A stretch of 64,000 nt of DNA, from contig OX638372.1 in NCBI GenBank assembly GCA_951812925.1, positions 9,808,410 to 9,872,409 on the forward strand. The letters are read 5' to 3'. Made by a program: the position numbers and the translations under genes. Under the pieces are notes generated by a model. That model was not told the origin of the DNA. It saw only the letters and a list, made by a program, of their open reading frames with translations, and ran no database searches. This document shows, piece after piece, positions 9,663 through 21,080 of this stretch (position 1 is its first letter; every line of letters begins with the position of its first letter). The DNA is from Calliopum simillimum (lineage: Eukaryota > Arthropoda > Insecta > Diptera > Lauxaniidae).

Positions 9663-11632
9663 TTCAAGATTCTGGACTTGTACGGAGAGTCGGACTGATT
9701 CAGAGGTTCTGCTCAACCAAACTTAGTGCTTTTGCAAGTGTTGAGGAGTATGTTAATGATGTACTTAATACTGGACATCAACTACGTGGTCTAGGACTCA
9801 GCGTGGACGAAGAGTGGACTGGTTCAATGATGCTGGCTGTCCTCCCAGATGTATAAAAGCCTATGATAATGGGTATACAAAGCTCAGGCATTAAAATATC
9901 TGTTGATTCCATTAAGACGAAACTTATTCAAGACGTCAAGATCGAACATGAATCTGGAGACACTGAAGAGAAAACTGAAGAATTTCAAAGGTCCAAAATG
10001 CTACAACTGTCAAGGTTTCGGGCATTATGCTGCAAATTGCCCATCAAAGAAAAAAGAAAACCAGAAACAGAAAAATCAAGCTATTTTGAACATATTTACT
10101 GCTCAAGATATCAAAAGAAATGAATGGTATTTTGACTCTGGAGCATCCGCTCATATGTGTTCTGAAGAAAATAAGTTTCAGGGAGTCATTAATTCAAAAG
10201 ACGCAGACGTTATGGTGGCAAATAACTGCAGTATTTCCGTAAAAGGATACGGAAATATTCAGATTGCTGTCTGTGATGATATGAACAACGTTCAAGATGT
10301 AGAATTTTAAGATGTTCTTCATGTTCCCGAATTGTGTACAAATTTATTGTCAGTTTCAAAAATTGTCAGCAAGGGACATCGAGTAAGTTTTAGCAAGCAT
10401 GGTTGCCAAGTAATAGCAACAGGTGAGCACATTAATAATATGTTTCGATTAAATACAGTTCCTACGAAAGTTGCCTACATCTCACATCAAAAAGAGGATC
10501 CGAAACTGTGGCACAAGCGATTAGGTCACGTTAGCAATGACATTTTCCAGAAAATAGTGAATGGATCAGTGACTGGAATCAATAGTAACGTCGAAATTGC
10601 GCGAAAACCATTTAAAGAGATAGGCATACGAGCAACGGAGATACTACAGCTGATCCACACAGATGTCTGTGGACCGATGGAGCAAAAATCAATTGGAGAT
10701 TCGCGGTATATGCTCATATTTGTTGATGATTTTTCACGAAAAGTGTTTACTTCGTTTATCAAAAATAAATACGAAGTGGTTGATGAATTCCTCATATTTA
10801 AGAGTTTTGTGGAAAATCAAAGTGGTATGCAAATAAAAGCATTGAGAAGCGACAATGGTAACGAATATTGCAACAAGAAAATGAAGGAAATATTGGCAAA
10901 AGCGGGTATTCAGCATCAGGCAACTGTACCATATACGCCTGAACAAAATGGCATGGCAGAGCGTATGAATCGGACGCTGATAGAAAAGGCTCGTTCTTAC
11001 TGATTGATGCTGGCTTAGATAAAAAGTTTCGGGCAGAAACTGTAAGCACAGCAACATTTCTGTTTAATCGAACACCAAGTAGAAATCTCAAATACAAAAC
11101 ACCTGAAGAAATGTTTACTGGAAACAAACAGAGTCTCAGTCATTTAAAGGTATTTGGATGTCAAGCTCTAATCCACATTTCAAAAGAAAAACGAAAGAAA
11201 CTTGATGCAAAAGGAAACGAAGTGATCTTTGTGGGTTATTCTACTCATGCACGAACATACCGGTTTTATGATCGCAAAAAGAAGAATATTGTACTAAGCA
11301 GAGACGCCATCTCTTTTGAAAAATAGTTTTTCCAACAAAACTTAGAGACATAAACTTTTTACAATTGCCAACCCATATGCGATTCAGTGGGGGAAGTGGT
11401 AGAAAATTCAAATTGCCAAAAGGCGCCAATAGAAGAAAATGAATGCGATGAACATTTCTTCTCCGTTGAAGAGGACATAAATGAGGTACCAGAAAGAATT
11501 GCAAATGATAAAGAAACCCATCGTGAGCTGAGACGGTCCGGAAGAATAAGAAATCCAGTAGTAAGGGATGAATACGTTTCATATGTTACCAATGAATTAG
11601 ATGATCCAAAAACTGTCAGAGAGTGTTATTGA
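9663..11632 (+). pseudogene. copia-type gag-pol polyprotein fragment
   Basis: In order: a gag C-terminal region (LLQ-like text, LGLSVDEEWTGSMMLAVLPD, a stop at 9854-9856, then IKTKLIQDVK), a frameshift near 9975-9990, the CCHC knuckle CYNCQGFGHYAANCP, the protease active site WYFDSGASAHMC, the GAG-pre-integrase motif LWHKRLGHVS, and the integrase core with HTDVCGPM, YMLIFVDDFSRK, LRSDNGNEYCN and the PEQNGMAERMNRT block. A TAA at 10308-10310, a stop and frameshift near 11003, and a TAG at 11324-11326 break it further. The text up to DDPKTVREC at 11629 is the linker before RT in this family, and then the element jumps to the distal RNase H region. It cannot encode an active polyprotein. Confidence 0.85.
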
Positions 11633-11674
11633 CTCTAAATGGACATTTAAAAGGAAACGCAACGCAAAAGGTCG

Positions 11675-11834
11675 AAGCACATAGATATTCAACACCATTT
11701 CTTGAGAGATACAATAAATGAAAAGAAGATAAATGTATACCACATAAGAACAGCTGATATAATGACAAAAGGATTGGCTGCTCTGAAACATAATAAATGT
11801 TATTCTTTGATTGGACTGGAAATGTCAATCTAGT
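11675..11834 (+). pseudogene. copia RNase H C-terminal remnant
   Basis: Text equivalent to HIDIQHHFLRDTINE, then VYHIRTADIMTKGLAAL, is the usual end of copia-type RNase H. It follows the integrase linker directly, showing that about 1.5 kb of RT/RNase H coding sequence was lost by internal deletion. It ends at the TAG near 11831, just before the polypurine tract. Confidence 0.7.
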
Positions 11835-11908
11835 GGGGGTGTTGAGTGATGAGATTGAACATTACTTGTTGAAAAGAAAATGTACTGTAAAACTTTAATT
11901 GTTTCTAT

Positions 11909-12147
11909 CAGGCATGTTCTGAAATCCGATTTAAGTCGGAATTGGAATGAAAGCAATCTTCAAGAGCTCCGCATTCCGATAATCAATACCAAATTGGATT
12001 TATGTTTCGGTAAATCGAAAAGGAACCATAAGCAAATTTTATTTGTTGAAATACAAAATCGACTCCATCTTATTTGTCGCAATGCAGAGCTCTTGAAGAT
12101 TGCTTTCATTCCGATTCCGAAGTAAATCGGATTTCAGAACATGCCTG
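11909..12147. mobile_element. MITE, TGTTCTGAAATC family, copy 2
   Basis: It has inverted ends of about 65 bp, beginning CAGGCATGTTCTGAAATCCG and ending with the inverse, including GCAATCTTCAAGAGCTC on both arms. The interior is collinear with the copy at 1834-2174. It is inserted in the presumed copia 3' LTR, so it is younger than the retrotransposon. It is non-coding; the 81-aa frame across it is incidental. Confidence 0.8.
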
Positions 12148-12234
12148 TATATCTAGTAAATTATGTTTTTAGTTTTTAATATTTGAATTGTGGAAATAAT
12201 TTTCTTTAGTCTAAATAAATTCTCCTTACAAAAC

Positions 12235-13870
12235 AAATCATTTTGAAAAGTTTACAAAAGAATTCGAAAACTGTTGGAAAATTTTGAATAAACCGAAAAG
12301 TTGAAAAAAAAATACGAAAAGTGTTGAAGAAGTGAAATTTTATAAAAATTCGGAAAGGCTAAATAAACCCAAAAAAATTAAATAGCAAATCAAAAATAAA
12401 AAAAAGAAACTCAGTTGCTATACATATTTCGCCACATTTCAAAAACATTACAAAACTTTGCAAGCTCTACAAGAATTTCATTGAAGCAAAACCAAATTAC
12501 AATACAAATTGCACTTGGTTTTACAAGTTGAAGTACACTTTTTATTGCAACGCAAGAATTTTAAATTCAAACCACATAAAAATTTGTAGTAAATCAACAA
12601 AACAATTATTAATATACAATCATTAGAATTAAGTTAATTAAAACTGTAATTTATATTTAAGAAAAAAATCATTTATTTATTAGACTATGAATAAAGTTGA
12701 AGAAAAAATACTCAATAACTGCATTGAACTTTCCGTAACTGATTAAGTATACACGTAACAATATGCAAAGGTATATTTGGAAAAACACGCCAACACTTGG
12801 CCCAGAAAACAGCACACAACAGGGTGCTGCCAATAAAAGTTTTACCAACAGAATAGTAAATAATAGATTATTATTTTTGGATACTTTTTGAAAGCTTTAA
12901 TAAATAATACTTAGTAAATGATAATAATCATGTGCGAAAGATAGTATCGGCCAAATATTCACTACTTCTATTTACCACTCTCATGCGAACTACCCATTGG
13001 CCCACGCTGTATACCAAACCACATTCAATGCGTTTCGCATGCGCACTCAACCCTGTCAAAATGTTGAGTTTATTTCACAGCTTCATGTTGATTCAAGGGT
13101 AGCAACCAACGTTGATTGCTGTTGCTTGCAACACTTGCAATTGTGAACTGCAACAAACGCAAACTTGTTGCCAATGTCAACTGCAACTAAATATGTAGGT
13201 ACTTAGTGAAAATTAATACACCAGAATTAGATTTTTAGCTGAAATATGAAAACAATAAACGTATTAACAATAATTTTAATTCAAGGTTTAATAAATATAC
13301 GTGCACTCCGAGGCCTTAATTGAGGTATCATAATCGATTTAAGTAAAAATTTTGGATTTTTTCCAAAATCTAGGGTAATTATTAGTTGTTGTTAAATTGT
13401 TTAATACGCTCGTTACATGCAAAAATTTGTTTAGAGATAACAACTTTGATTGGTAGATTGATTACAGGTCAATTCGATTTAGATTTTGTGATGGAATTCA
13501 ATTTGGCTATAAATTGGCATGAACAAAAGTAGATAAGTGGTGAATATTACTACAATTTATTTTTTTTAAATTTTCAACAAAATGACAGAGGTACGGGACT
13601 TTGAAAATTTAAGCTTTTTAGAAGCTATAACTTTAGTTCCTTTTATCAAATTTTAAAATGATTTGTCTCTAAATAGACTTTGAAATAAAATTTAACAAAA
13701 ATAAAAAAAAAAAAATTATTTATATAGTTTGCACAAAAAAATATTTTTTGAATTAAATTTTTGAAAATATGGCATATTCGATTTTTTGTGACAAAAAAGC
13801 TACAAGCATATCTTACAGGTCCCCTAATTTTTAAAGTTAATTCGCCTGTGATTCTCCAGAAGAACAGTAA
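12235..13870. other. AT-rich sequence without recognisable genes
   Basis: There are no long ORFs, splice-site-framed coding text or clear repeats with borders. GC is locally higher near 12960-13190, with nothing recognisable in it. Confidence 0.5.
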
Positions 13871-13872
13871 CC

Positions 13873-14659
13873 TGATCAAAAAAACTTGTCAAGTTCTTGT
13901 CATTGTATCAGAAATGTATATCAAAATGGTATCAAAAATGTATCAGCCGCTGATATCCATTTTTTGTAAATCATTTTAATATATTTTTGATATCATTGAA
14001 AAACATGTCAATTTTGTATCAGAAATGTATATCAAAATGATATCAAAAATTAATCAGCTGCTGATATGTCAAATTTTACGTTTTCTTTTGTGAATTTTAT
14101 TCAAAGATAATTATGGAAGACGAACGCGCAGCCAATTTTAGTGAAGAAGTTAATTTTCTAATGAAATTAGTGAAAAGCACAAAAATATAATTGAGTGCAA
14201 AAAAACCGACACTCCATTCAGTTGCTGCATGCGGCCTGTGGTTGGGAAAACTAAAAGTATAGAAAACGGACGAGCAGCAAATTTTAGTAAGAAGTGAGTT
14301 TTGTCATGAAATTAGTGAAAAAGCAGAAAAAATATAATTGAGTACAAAAAAAAAACTATAGTAGTTGCCGACGATTAACCACAATATTGCAAAATTTGGC
14401 CATAATCTACGTCACTTAAGTTATCAGACCCAAAATTGGTTGTCATTTTTGTATCAGAAATGTACAAAAATTGTATATCATTTTGATATCTTTTTTTGAT
14501 ATCATTTTGATATCTATTTTTGATATCATTTTGATATCTTTTTTTGATATCATGGTGATATACAAAAAGCGTGATATCCTTTTTTTATCAAAATTTTGTA
14601 TGTCACTGACAAATTTTTGATAACATTTTGATATATTTTTGATATACTTTTTTTGATCG
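13873..14659. mobile_element. MITE with GATCAAAAAA termini, copy A
   Basis: It starts CCTGATCAAAAAAACTTGTC and ends in TTTTTTTGATCGGG, the inverse of CCCGATCAAAAAAA with one change. Subterminal zones are packed with alternating GATATCA/TGATATC palindromes in both orientations, giving strong self-complementarity. The middle holds two degenerate copies of a small coding relic (14113-14365). Sixteen bases separate it from copy B, which has the same termini. The target duplication is unclear. Confidence 0.8.
14113..14365 (+). pseudogene. SANT/Myb-like domain relics within MITE copy A
   Basis: ATG 14113 opens MEDERAANFSEEVNFLMKLV. After one frame change this continues NIIECKKTDTPFSCC. This is the pattern of the N-terminal part of zeste/Harbinger-associated Myb/SANT-like DNA-binding domains (R-ANF-EE..LL..LV and a following IIE-KKTD). 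A second, more decayed unit (GRAANFSKK, then NIIEYKKK) follows at about 14263. Comparable pairs occur in copy B (about 14794 and 14936). All are frameshifted or stopped. The family call is by eye. Confidence 0.45.
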
Positions 14660-14675
14660 GGAAATTGTAGCATCT

Positions 14676-15229
14676 TCCCGATCAAAAAATTTTGTCAAGT
14701 TCTTGTCATTGTATCAGAAATGTATTTAAAAATGATATCAAAAATTTATCAACTGCTGATATGTCAAATTTAACGCTTTAGTTTGTGGATTTTATGGAAG
14801 ACGGACGCGCAGCCAATTTTAGTGAAGAAAATTTGAAAATATAATTATAATATATAATACAAATATAATTGAGTGCAAAAAACCCGACACTCCATTCAGT
14901 TGCTGCATGCAGCCTGTGGTTGGGAAAACAAAAAGTACGGACGAGCAGCCAATTTCAGTAAAAGTGAATTTTCTAATAAAACTCGTGAAAAAGCACAAAA
15001 AATATAATTGAGTTAAAAAAAACCGACACTTCATTCATTTTTTTGATATCATTTTGATATCTTTTTTGATATCATTTTGATATCTTTTTTTGATATCATG
15101 GTGATATACGCAAAGCGTTACATTCCGTATATCACTGTGCTATCCTTTTTTTGTCAAAATTAAGTATGTCACTGACAAATTTTGGATATCATTTTAATAT
15201 ATTTTTGATATACTTTTCTTGATCGGGTT
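14676..15229. mobile_element. MITE with GATCAAAAAA termini, copy B
   Basis: It runs from CCCGATCAAAAAATTTTGTC to the inverse ending CTTGATCGGG. It carries the same GATATC-rich subterminal blocks and the same two RAANF-containing relics (about 14794 and 14936) as copy A, but is shorter. With copy A it forms a near-tandem pair. Confidence 0.8.
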
Positions 15230-15234
15230 CCGCA

Positions 15235-17500
15235 ATTTTTCAGTAGATAACATTTTTTTGAATTTGAAATTTCTAATCGAAAATAAAATATTTTGATTAT
15301 CCAAAAATTTTAAATTAAAGTAACAAAACACTTGATTTAGTTTATTATACATATATTTAATAGACTTCCAAAAAAGATAGAGATTAGGTGCTATCATTAA
15401 TCGATAAGATTTGTTTGGCCGTTGACTAATAAAAAGGTTATTTGAGATACCTTTTTTGATATTATCCGTGAAAAAATCATTCCAAATGTTCAGCATGGCT
15501 ACTTAAATACTTGAGAACAATTCAAAATGAGGAGATTTTACCTACAACTGAATACGAAGGCTTTATTTAAAAAACGAGTTATATTATTTAAGGATTTTTC
15601 TCCTCATTTTGATTCATGTAGTCAATCGAATTGTGCAGTGAACGACCCAAATAGCGACAAAAAACAAGCTTGCCACCCGCTTAACATAGAGCCTGAAAAT
15701 ATGCTACGTCTTTATAGAATTTCAAACAAGCTGTCTTTTAAGATGCTAGCGTACGTTCATGCTCTTCTCAATGTTATGCGAAATGTTTTGTTGTACAAAT
15801 TTCACAAAAGCATAGCATACTTTCATGCTCTACGTTATTTGAAACTTTACAAAACGGAGTTACTATAAGGCTCTATTTTCAATGGATGAAACTTTTGAAA
15901 TTTGAAATTTTTTACTGTTTCTAAAAACAATGTCCTGAGGTAGGAAGCAAACAAAAAAGTTGTTCACATTATTCCACAGTATAGTGTTTTTGGTCCAAGA
16001 AAATACCAGCCTTTTTCAAGTTTTCAGCAGAGTTAAAATATTTTATGAAAAATCTAGCAATAGCCAAAGAAACATATTTCAATCGTTTATTTTTTTTTTT
16101 TTTTTTTTTTTTGGGTGGCCCACTTTAATGTACATGACTTTTATATTAAAAGCTAAAGGTAATCTAAAAGCCATTTTGCGGTGTTCAGCGATCTTCCTAA
16201 TATTTTGTATAATTAACAATACAATAATAATTTTACTGTGAACCTATAATATTTAATTTAAAAATTTTAGATTGCAGCTCTGTCATAAAAATAATAATGA
16301 ATTCTCTCGTAGCATACTTTTAGGCCTCTAAATATATTTTATGTTTTCTTAAACACCCGTTTGCAGTTAACAACAGCACCATGCATGACCGTCTACAACA
16401 TTTTTTAAGTCTTACTAATTTCTTAGCATTACATTCTACAATGATTTTCATGCGAAAACTTTTCTTCAGATGACAATGCAAAATTTACGCGTTGACTAAA
16501 TGAAATTTACAGAATTTCACCTGTGTGTAATGGCAATTTGAAACCTAAATAAGCGTTCAACTACATAGAAAATTTGTGTCAGATTCTTCGGATCGATGGG
16601 AAGATAAGATGCTGTCAAAATTATATTCAAACACGTTAAGCGTACGCCAAGAAATTAATGGCTTAGTAGCGGCATTTTAATTACTTTTTAAAGGAAAATA
16701 AAGAATAAAACAAATAAAGTTAATTGCAAGAACGATGGAGTTGCAACCAAGCTCCAAGTTGACAAAAAACTTAAAATCATCGTTATCATGTGATTAACAT
16801 GTGGTTGGTGTTATTAACAAAGTGTTGCGAGGTTATGAAACTTCTGCAAAACTTTAAGGAACTAGAAAGTTCACATCTGCTATCAATTCCACGCTTCATT
16901 TCTGTTTTACTTCCTGGCGAAACATTTTCTATTTCGCTTGTAATACTGAAATCTTTTCGGAAAGTTTCATCTTCATTGTTTCTGAAAAGTAGCTTCTTTG
17001 GTCTTAAAATCATCCCTTTCACTTTTGCTCTTTTTCTTTTTCCAAATGACACACATATGTATACCTATATGTATCGTTTATTTCTTAAATGCATCTTATA
17101 AATATTCAAGGTTTTATGTAATGAAGACATAAAACGTTTAAAAGTTAATTGCGCGCAATTTTACGCATGAAAATTTTTAGACTCCCCCAAAAATGATGCT
17201 CAAAACAAATTTTACGCTAACACAATGGCAGCGCAACAAGCCGGACGTGCCCACACAATTTTATATTAACACTTCCACAAACAAACACACTTGGAGTTTT
17301 CTTTAGCATTAATACTAGAAGTTCAACAACATAATGACTTACGTCCAAACAATATGAAAATAACAGCAAATAACGAATTTAAAAAGCAAAACAAAGAAAC
17401 TGAAAAAGCAATAATAATAAAAACAAAGGAAAACAAACAAAAAACGCTGAAATAAATAAACACAAAACAGGTAAAATCAGCGAAGCAATTCTTTCGTCAA
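15235..17500. other. Gene-poor AT-rich stretch
   Basis: Several frames of 90-115 codons exist (15194-15496 minus, 15527-15868 plus, 16786-17052 minus), but none matches a family I recognise and none has supporting start or splice context. A T-homopolymer run sits at 16090-16113. Confidence 0.4.
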
Positions 17501-17504
17501 GTCA

Positions 17505-17590
17505 TAGTCGTCGCATCGCTGCAAGTTTGTTTGTTTGCGCGCATGCGCACGCGTCGCAGTTTGAGCTCAGCTTCATTTTCACAGTAAGTA
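17505..17590 (+). promoter_or_regulatory. Possible 5' exon/promoter island with a strong splice donor
   Basis: A GC-rich patch (TCGTCGCATCGCTGCAAG, then GCGCGCATGCGCACGCGTCG) in otherwise AT-rich DNA ends in TTCACA|GTAAGTATAAG, a near-consensus donor with the intron starting at 17584. This is how a non-coding first exon of an insect gene often looks. No TATA box or certain initiator is visible, and no downstream exon could be linked to it. Confidence 0.25.
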
Positions 17591-17881
17591 TAAGCTTTGC
17601 TGCTATCTTCATTATTATGAGAGAGTAGCTAAATTGAACTTGACTTTTGTTGAAATTTGCAATTATTTTGACATTTTTGATTTATGTTTATTGCAGTTTT
17701 TGCAACACATATGACACTTTAATATGTTCGCACAGTAAGCGCGAAGTGAAAAAAAAGAAACATTTAAGTACATAATTGGATTTTTGTGTTTTCAAGCCCT
17801 CAGGAAGTCTTCAATAAAAATGTGTATTTTTGTTAAATTTTTATAAAGGTATTTAACACTATTTTCTTTTAACCATCTTGC

Positions 17882-18043
17882 TTTTTATACCCTACACCCA
17901 GGGTATATTCACTTTGTCCTTCCGTTTGTAACGCAGAGAAGGAGGCGTGGCAGGTATAGAAAAGTATATATATTCTTGATCAGCGTCACCTCCTGAGTCG
18001 ATATAGCCATGTCCGTCTGTCTGGCTGGCTGGCTGGCTGGCTG

Positions 18044-18075
<32 letters not shown>

Positions 18076-18719
18076 GCTGGCTGTGTGTTGAAATACACTT
18101 TTTGGGAAAACTGAGCAAGATAATTCAATGAAATTTGGTACACTGCCTCCGTCGTCAAAGTTAGCTCGGGGGATTGAAAATGAGCAAAATCGGTCAATGG
18201 ACACGCCTACCGCCCATACAAAAATTATGTTCAAAATGCAATTTTAGGAGTATTTTTCACGACAATGCAACCACAATACATATAAGTACTACGAATTGTA
18301 AGCGCAAGCTCTGATAAAAATTTGAGCGAATTTGGACACGAGGGCGTGGCACCTCCCATATAAGCAAAAGCTTCAAAACGCTATACTGAAAGCGATTTTT
18401 GAGATATTCGAACCAAATTTGACTCAGACACTAAGAATTATAAATGAAAGCTCTCAGCAAAAATTGGGTGAAATCAGACAAGGGGGCGTGGCACCTCCCA
18501 TATAAGCAAAAGATTCAAAATGCTATACTGAAAGAGTTTTTTGAGATAATCCAACTAAATTTCACTCTGACACTAAAAACTATAAATGCAAGCTCTGAAC
18601 AAAAACTGGGTGTACTCGGACAAGAGGGCGTGGCACCTCCCATATAAGCAAAATTTTCAAAATACTGCAGTGTAGGGTATTTAATGTTTGGCCAGGCCAA
18701 AATTTACACCCTTACTAGT
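17882..18719 (+). repeat. TATACCCTACAC dispersed repeat, full copy 1
   Basis: It opens with TATACCCTACACCCAGGGTA and continues through the blocks TTCACTTTGTCCTTCCG, AGTATATATATTCTTGATCA and ATATAGCCATGTCCGTCTG, as in dispersed repeats known from other flies. A (TGGC)n microsatellite follows (18021-18084). From about 18300 come nearly three tandem units of about 141 bp, each with an AGCTCTGA start and GGGCGTGGCACCTCCCATAT. It closes with GTGTAGGGTAT, the inverse of the opening, and a tail containing TTTGGCCAGGCCAAAA. The short Ser-Gln-Pro-Ala frames on the minus strand are microsatellite translations. Confidence 0.85.
18021..18084 (+). repeat. (CTGG)n/(TGGC)n microsatellite
   Basis: It consists of about fifteen tetranucleotide units with GGGT interruptions, at a fixed place inside the dispersed repeat. 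The second copy of that repeat has only two or three units at the equivalent place (19815-19835), so the array expanded inside one copy. Confidence 0.9.
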
Positions 18720-19676
18720 TTGGATTACATTGTATAGGGTGTTTTTTAAAGCACGAATCGACGACTGATTTTCAATTTAAATTCTGATAATTTCGTAGCT
18801 TTGTTCAAGCGAGCGTCTATTTATGATGATTTGTTAGAGTATACTGAAACAAAAAATTATCATCAAAATTAAATTTTTTGTGCTATTTTTTACAATTTGA
18901 AGTTCTATCAGTCTTAAGAAAACTCCCTTTATATGGTTTAAAAAATACATACACATTAATGATAAATGATACGAAAAAGTAAAGTTCAGCGCACCCTGTG
19001 TCACACAAGTGAAGCAGCTGCACAAACCAAACACTAGGTGGTGAATTTGGCGTGTGGTGAAAATGCGACAATTGCAAGAGATAAAAGGGTTTGTATACAA
19101 CATGCTGCTAATTTTACAAAGCTATTGCTAAAACCATTGAGAAGTTCCGATGTTATGCATAATACGAATAATGAATGATTACCCGCATTCAACTCTGAAA
19201 CCCCTAGCCGTAAAATCATTGTTGACAAGTGATATTTATTTCACCATAAAATTTGTCATTCCTTTACTTTTCATTGGCTTATTATAAATGAAAAGGTTCC
19301 GAAATTTTCTCAAAAAATGATTTGCTTGATCTCGCACTGATGTAAGGGGTCTTTCTTAATGCTGTAAAAAACTAACATTGAAGGGTCTATCTTGCATTAC
19401 TTTTGTGAATGACCAACGCATGCAAACTGGCGCAGAGTGGTATTTTGGCAGAAAAAAAGCATATTTTTGGCCTCCAAATTTCAAAAATTTACTTGTGCAG
19501 TTTTATGGAGAATTGTTTAACTAAGGAGATGCCCTTAATACCGCACTAATAAGGCAGATGAAATAAAAAATATAAATAAGTAATCATCAATGTTCACACC
19601 TTTTACGTTCAGCAATGATCTGTCATTCCACTGACAATTAATTTGACGTTTACCAAATCACAACACTATTTTCACT
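18720..19676. other. Spacer between two copies of the dispersed repeat
   Basis: It is AT-rich, without coding text that I recognise. The overlapping short frames at 18834-19228 have no family resemblance. Confidence 0.4.
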
Positions 19677-20460
19677 TTTTATACCCTACACTTAGAGTAT
19701 ATTCACTTTGTCCTTTCGTTTGTAACGCAGAGAAGGAGGAGTGGCAGATATAGAAAAGTATATATATTATTGATCAGCGTCACCTCCTGAGTCCATATAG
19801 CCATATCCGTCTGTCTGGCTGGTGGGCTGGTTGGGTGTGTGTGGAAATATATTTTTTGGGAAAACTGAGTAAGATAATACAATGAAATTTGGTACACTGC
19901 CTTCGTCATCAAAGTTATTTCGTGGAATTAAATATGAGCGAAATCGGTCAACGGCCACACCTACCGCCCATACAAAAATATATTCAAAATGTAACTTTAG
20001 GAGTATTTTTAACGATAATGCAACCAAAATACACATTAACACTATGAATTGTTAGCGCAAGCTCTATGCAAAAACTGGGCGAATTTGGACAAGACGGCGT
20101 GGCACTTCCCATATAAGCAAAACTTTCCAAGCGCTATACTGAAAGCGCTTTTCGAGATAATCGAACTAAATTCTACTCAGACAAGCTCTGAACAAAAACT
20201 GGGTAAAATTGGAAAAGACGGCGTGGCACCTCCCATGTAAGCAAAAGTTTCAAAATGCTATACTGAAAACGTTTTTTGACATAATCCAACCAAATTTCAC
20301 TCAGAGATTAAGAACTATGTATAAATGCAAGCTCTGAGCAAAAACTGAGTGAACTCGGACAAGAGGGCGTGGCACCATATAAACAAAATTTTAAAAATAC
20401 TCCAGTGTAGAGTATTTAAAATTTAGCCAGGCCAAGACACAAGTTACATTTTACTAGTTT
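19677..20460 (+). repeat. TATACCCTACAC dispersed repeat, full copy 2
   Basis: It has the same order of blocks as copy 1: TATACCCTACAC opening, TTCACTTTGTCCT, GTATATATATT, ATATAGCCATATCCGTCTG, the 140-bp units with GGCGTGGCAC, then GTGTAGAGTAT and a tail with AGCCAGGCCAA. Point differences are many, so the two copies are not a recent duplication of each other. Confidence 0.85.
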
Positions 20461-20929
20461 TTTTATTCTTATTTCATAACTTTCGCAAAATTTTTTGACT
20501 TTCCAAAAATTTTCCAGTTTTTTTTTTGCTTTTTTCAATATATTCAGACTCTTGTACAACCTTTTCCCGAACATTCCTGAACATTTCCAATTTTTCTGAA
20601 ACAATTTTCGAGTGTTTCAAAATTGTTTGCAATTTGTCAACTTATTCATACAATTTTATTGTCATTTATCAACATTTCATACGTTACGCCGCTAGTGTTT
20701 ATATTCGCCCGACTTTTCTTCTTTCCCATAGCAAAATCTTCGCTCATGATCGAGCTTAACTCTCACTTACCTTGACAAGCTCTTAACTGCTGCTGCTGTG
20801 CTGCTCATTTCTTATTCAAATGCTTCCACATTTCTTGGATATTTCTTTGGATAGCATTTCACAAATGCTCAGCTGAGATAAGAAAGCAGCATTAAAGAGC
20901 GAGCGCGAAACTTGATGCCAAAACAAAAG

Positions 20930-21080
20930 CAAAATCGAATGCTTTTCATTCTGCTTCCTATGCGCGGCGGCGGCTGCAGATTTTGAATGTTGGGTATGCA
21001 CCAAACTGAGCATATTGCGCCGAATCATTCAGTTGGTGGAAATGCGCATAACGTGTTTGCGGCGATGTTAAAACGCGCGT
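20930..21080 (+). promoter_or_regulatory. GC-rich island with an Inr-like TCAGTT
   Basis: CGCGGCGGCGGCTGCAG, several GCGC steps and AACGCGCGTGG stand out from the AT-rich surroundings. A TCAGTTGGT initiator-like match puts a possible +1 at 21031. No TATA box is present, and no DPE was seen at the canonical distance. It could be a promoter or CpG-rich regulatory DNA. Confidence 0.25.

Larger units (their letters stand above)
9640..12234 (+). mobile_element. Ty1/copia-type LTR retrotransposon, RT-deleted
   Basis: A degraded copia-class element: gag, protease and integrase are followed directly by the last part of RNase H, a purine tract (GTGGGGG near 11834) and what looks like a 3' LTR starting TGTTGAGTGATGAG and holding AATAAA near 12216. 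The reverse transcriptase and most of RNase H are absent. The presumed 3' LTR is interrupted by a MITE (11909-12147). No 5' LTR was found, so the left border is only where gag becomes recognisable. Confidence 0.8.

Noticed and set aside
13920..15220. CRISPR-like array suggested by regularly repeated GATATC text
   Set aside because: The units are palindromic and irregular, in a eukaryotic MITE context; no spacers of constant length.
15527..15868. Plus-strand frame of 113 codons with an ATG
   Set aside because: No family resemblance; the frame contains an internal nucleotide near-duplication and lacks promoter or splice context.
16786..17052. Minus-strand frame of 88 codons (KRKRAKVKGMILRPKKLLF...)
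   Set aside because: The composition is somewhat protein-like, but there is no ATG at its beginning, no splice acceptor and no family I recognise; left unresolved.
17892..18234. Three overlapping minus-strand frames rich in Ser-Gln-Pro-Ala
   Set aside because: They translate the (CTGG)n microsatellite and dispersed-repeat text.
20526..20759. Frame of 77 codons at the start of a GC-richer zone
   Set aside because: It runs through sequence with no domain, and no splice sites define it.
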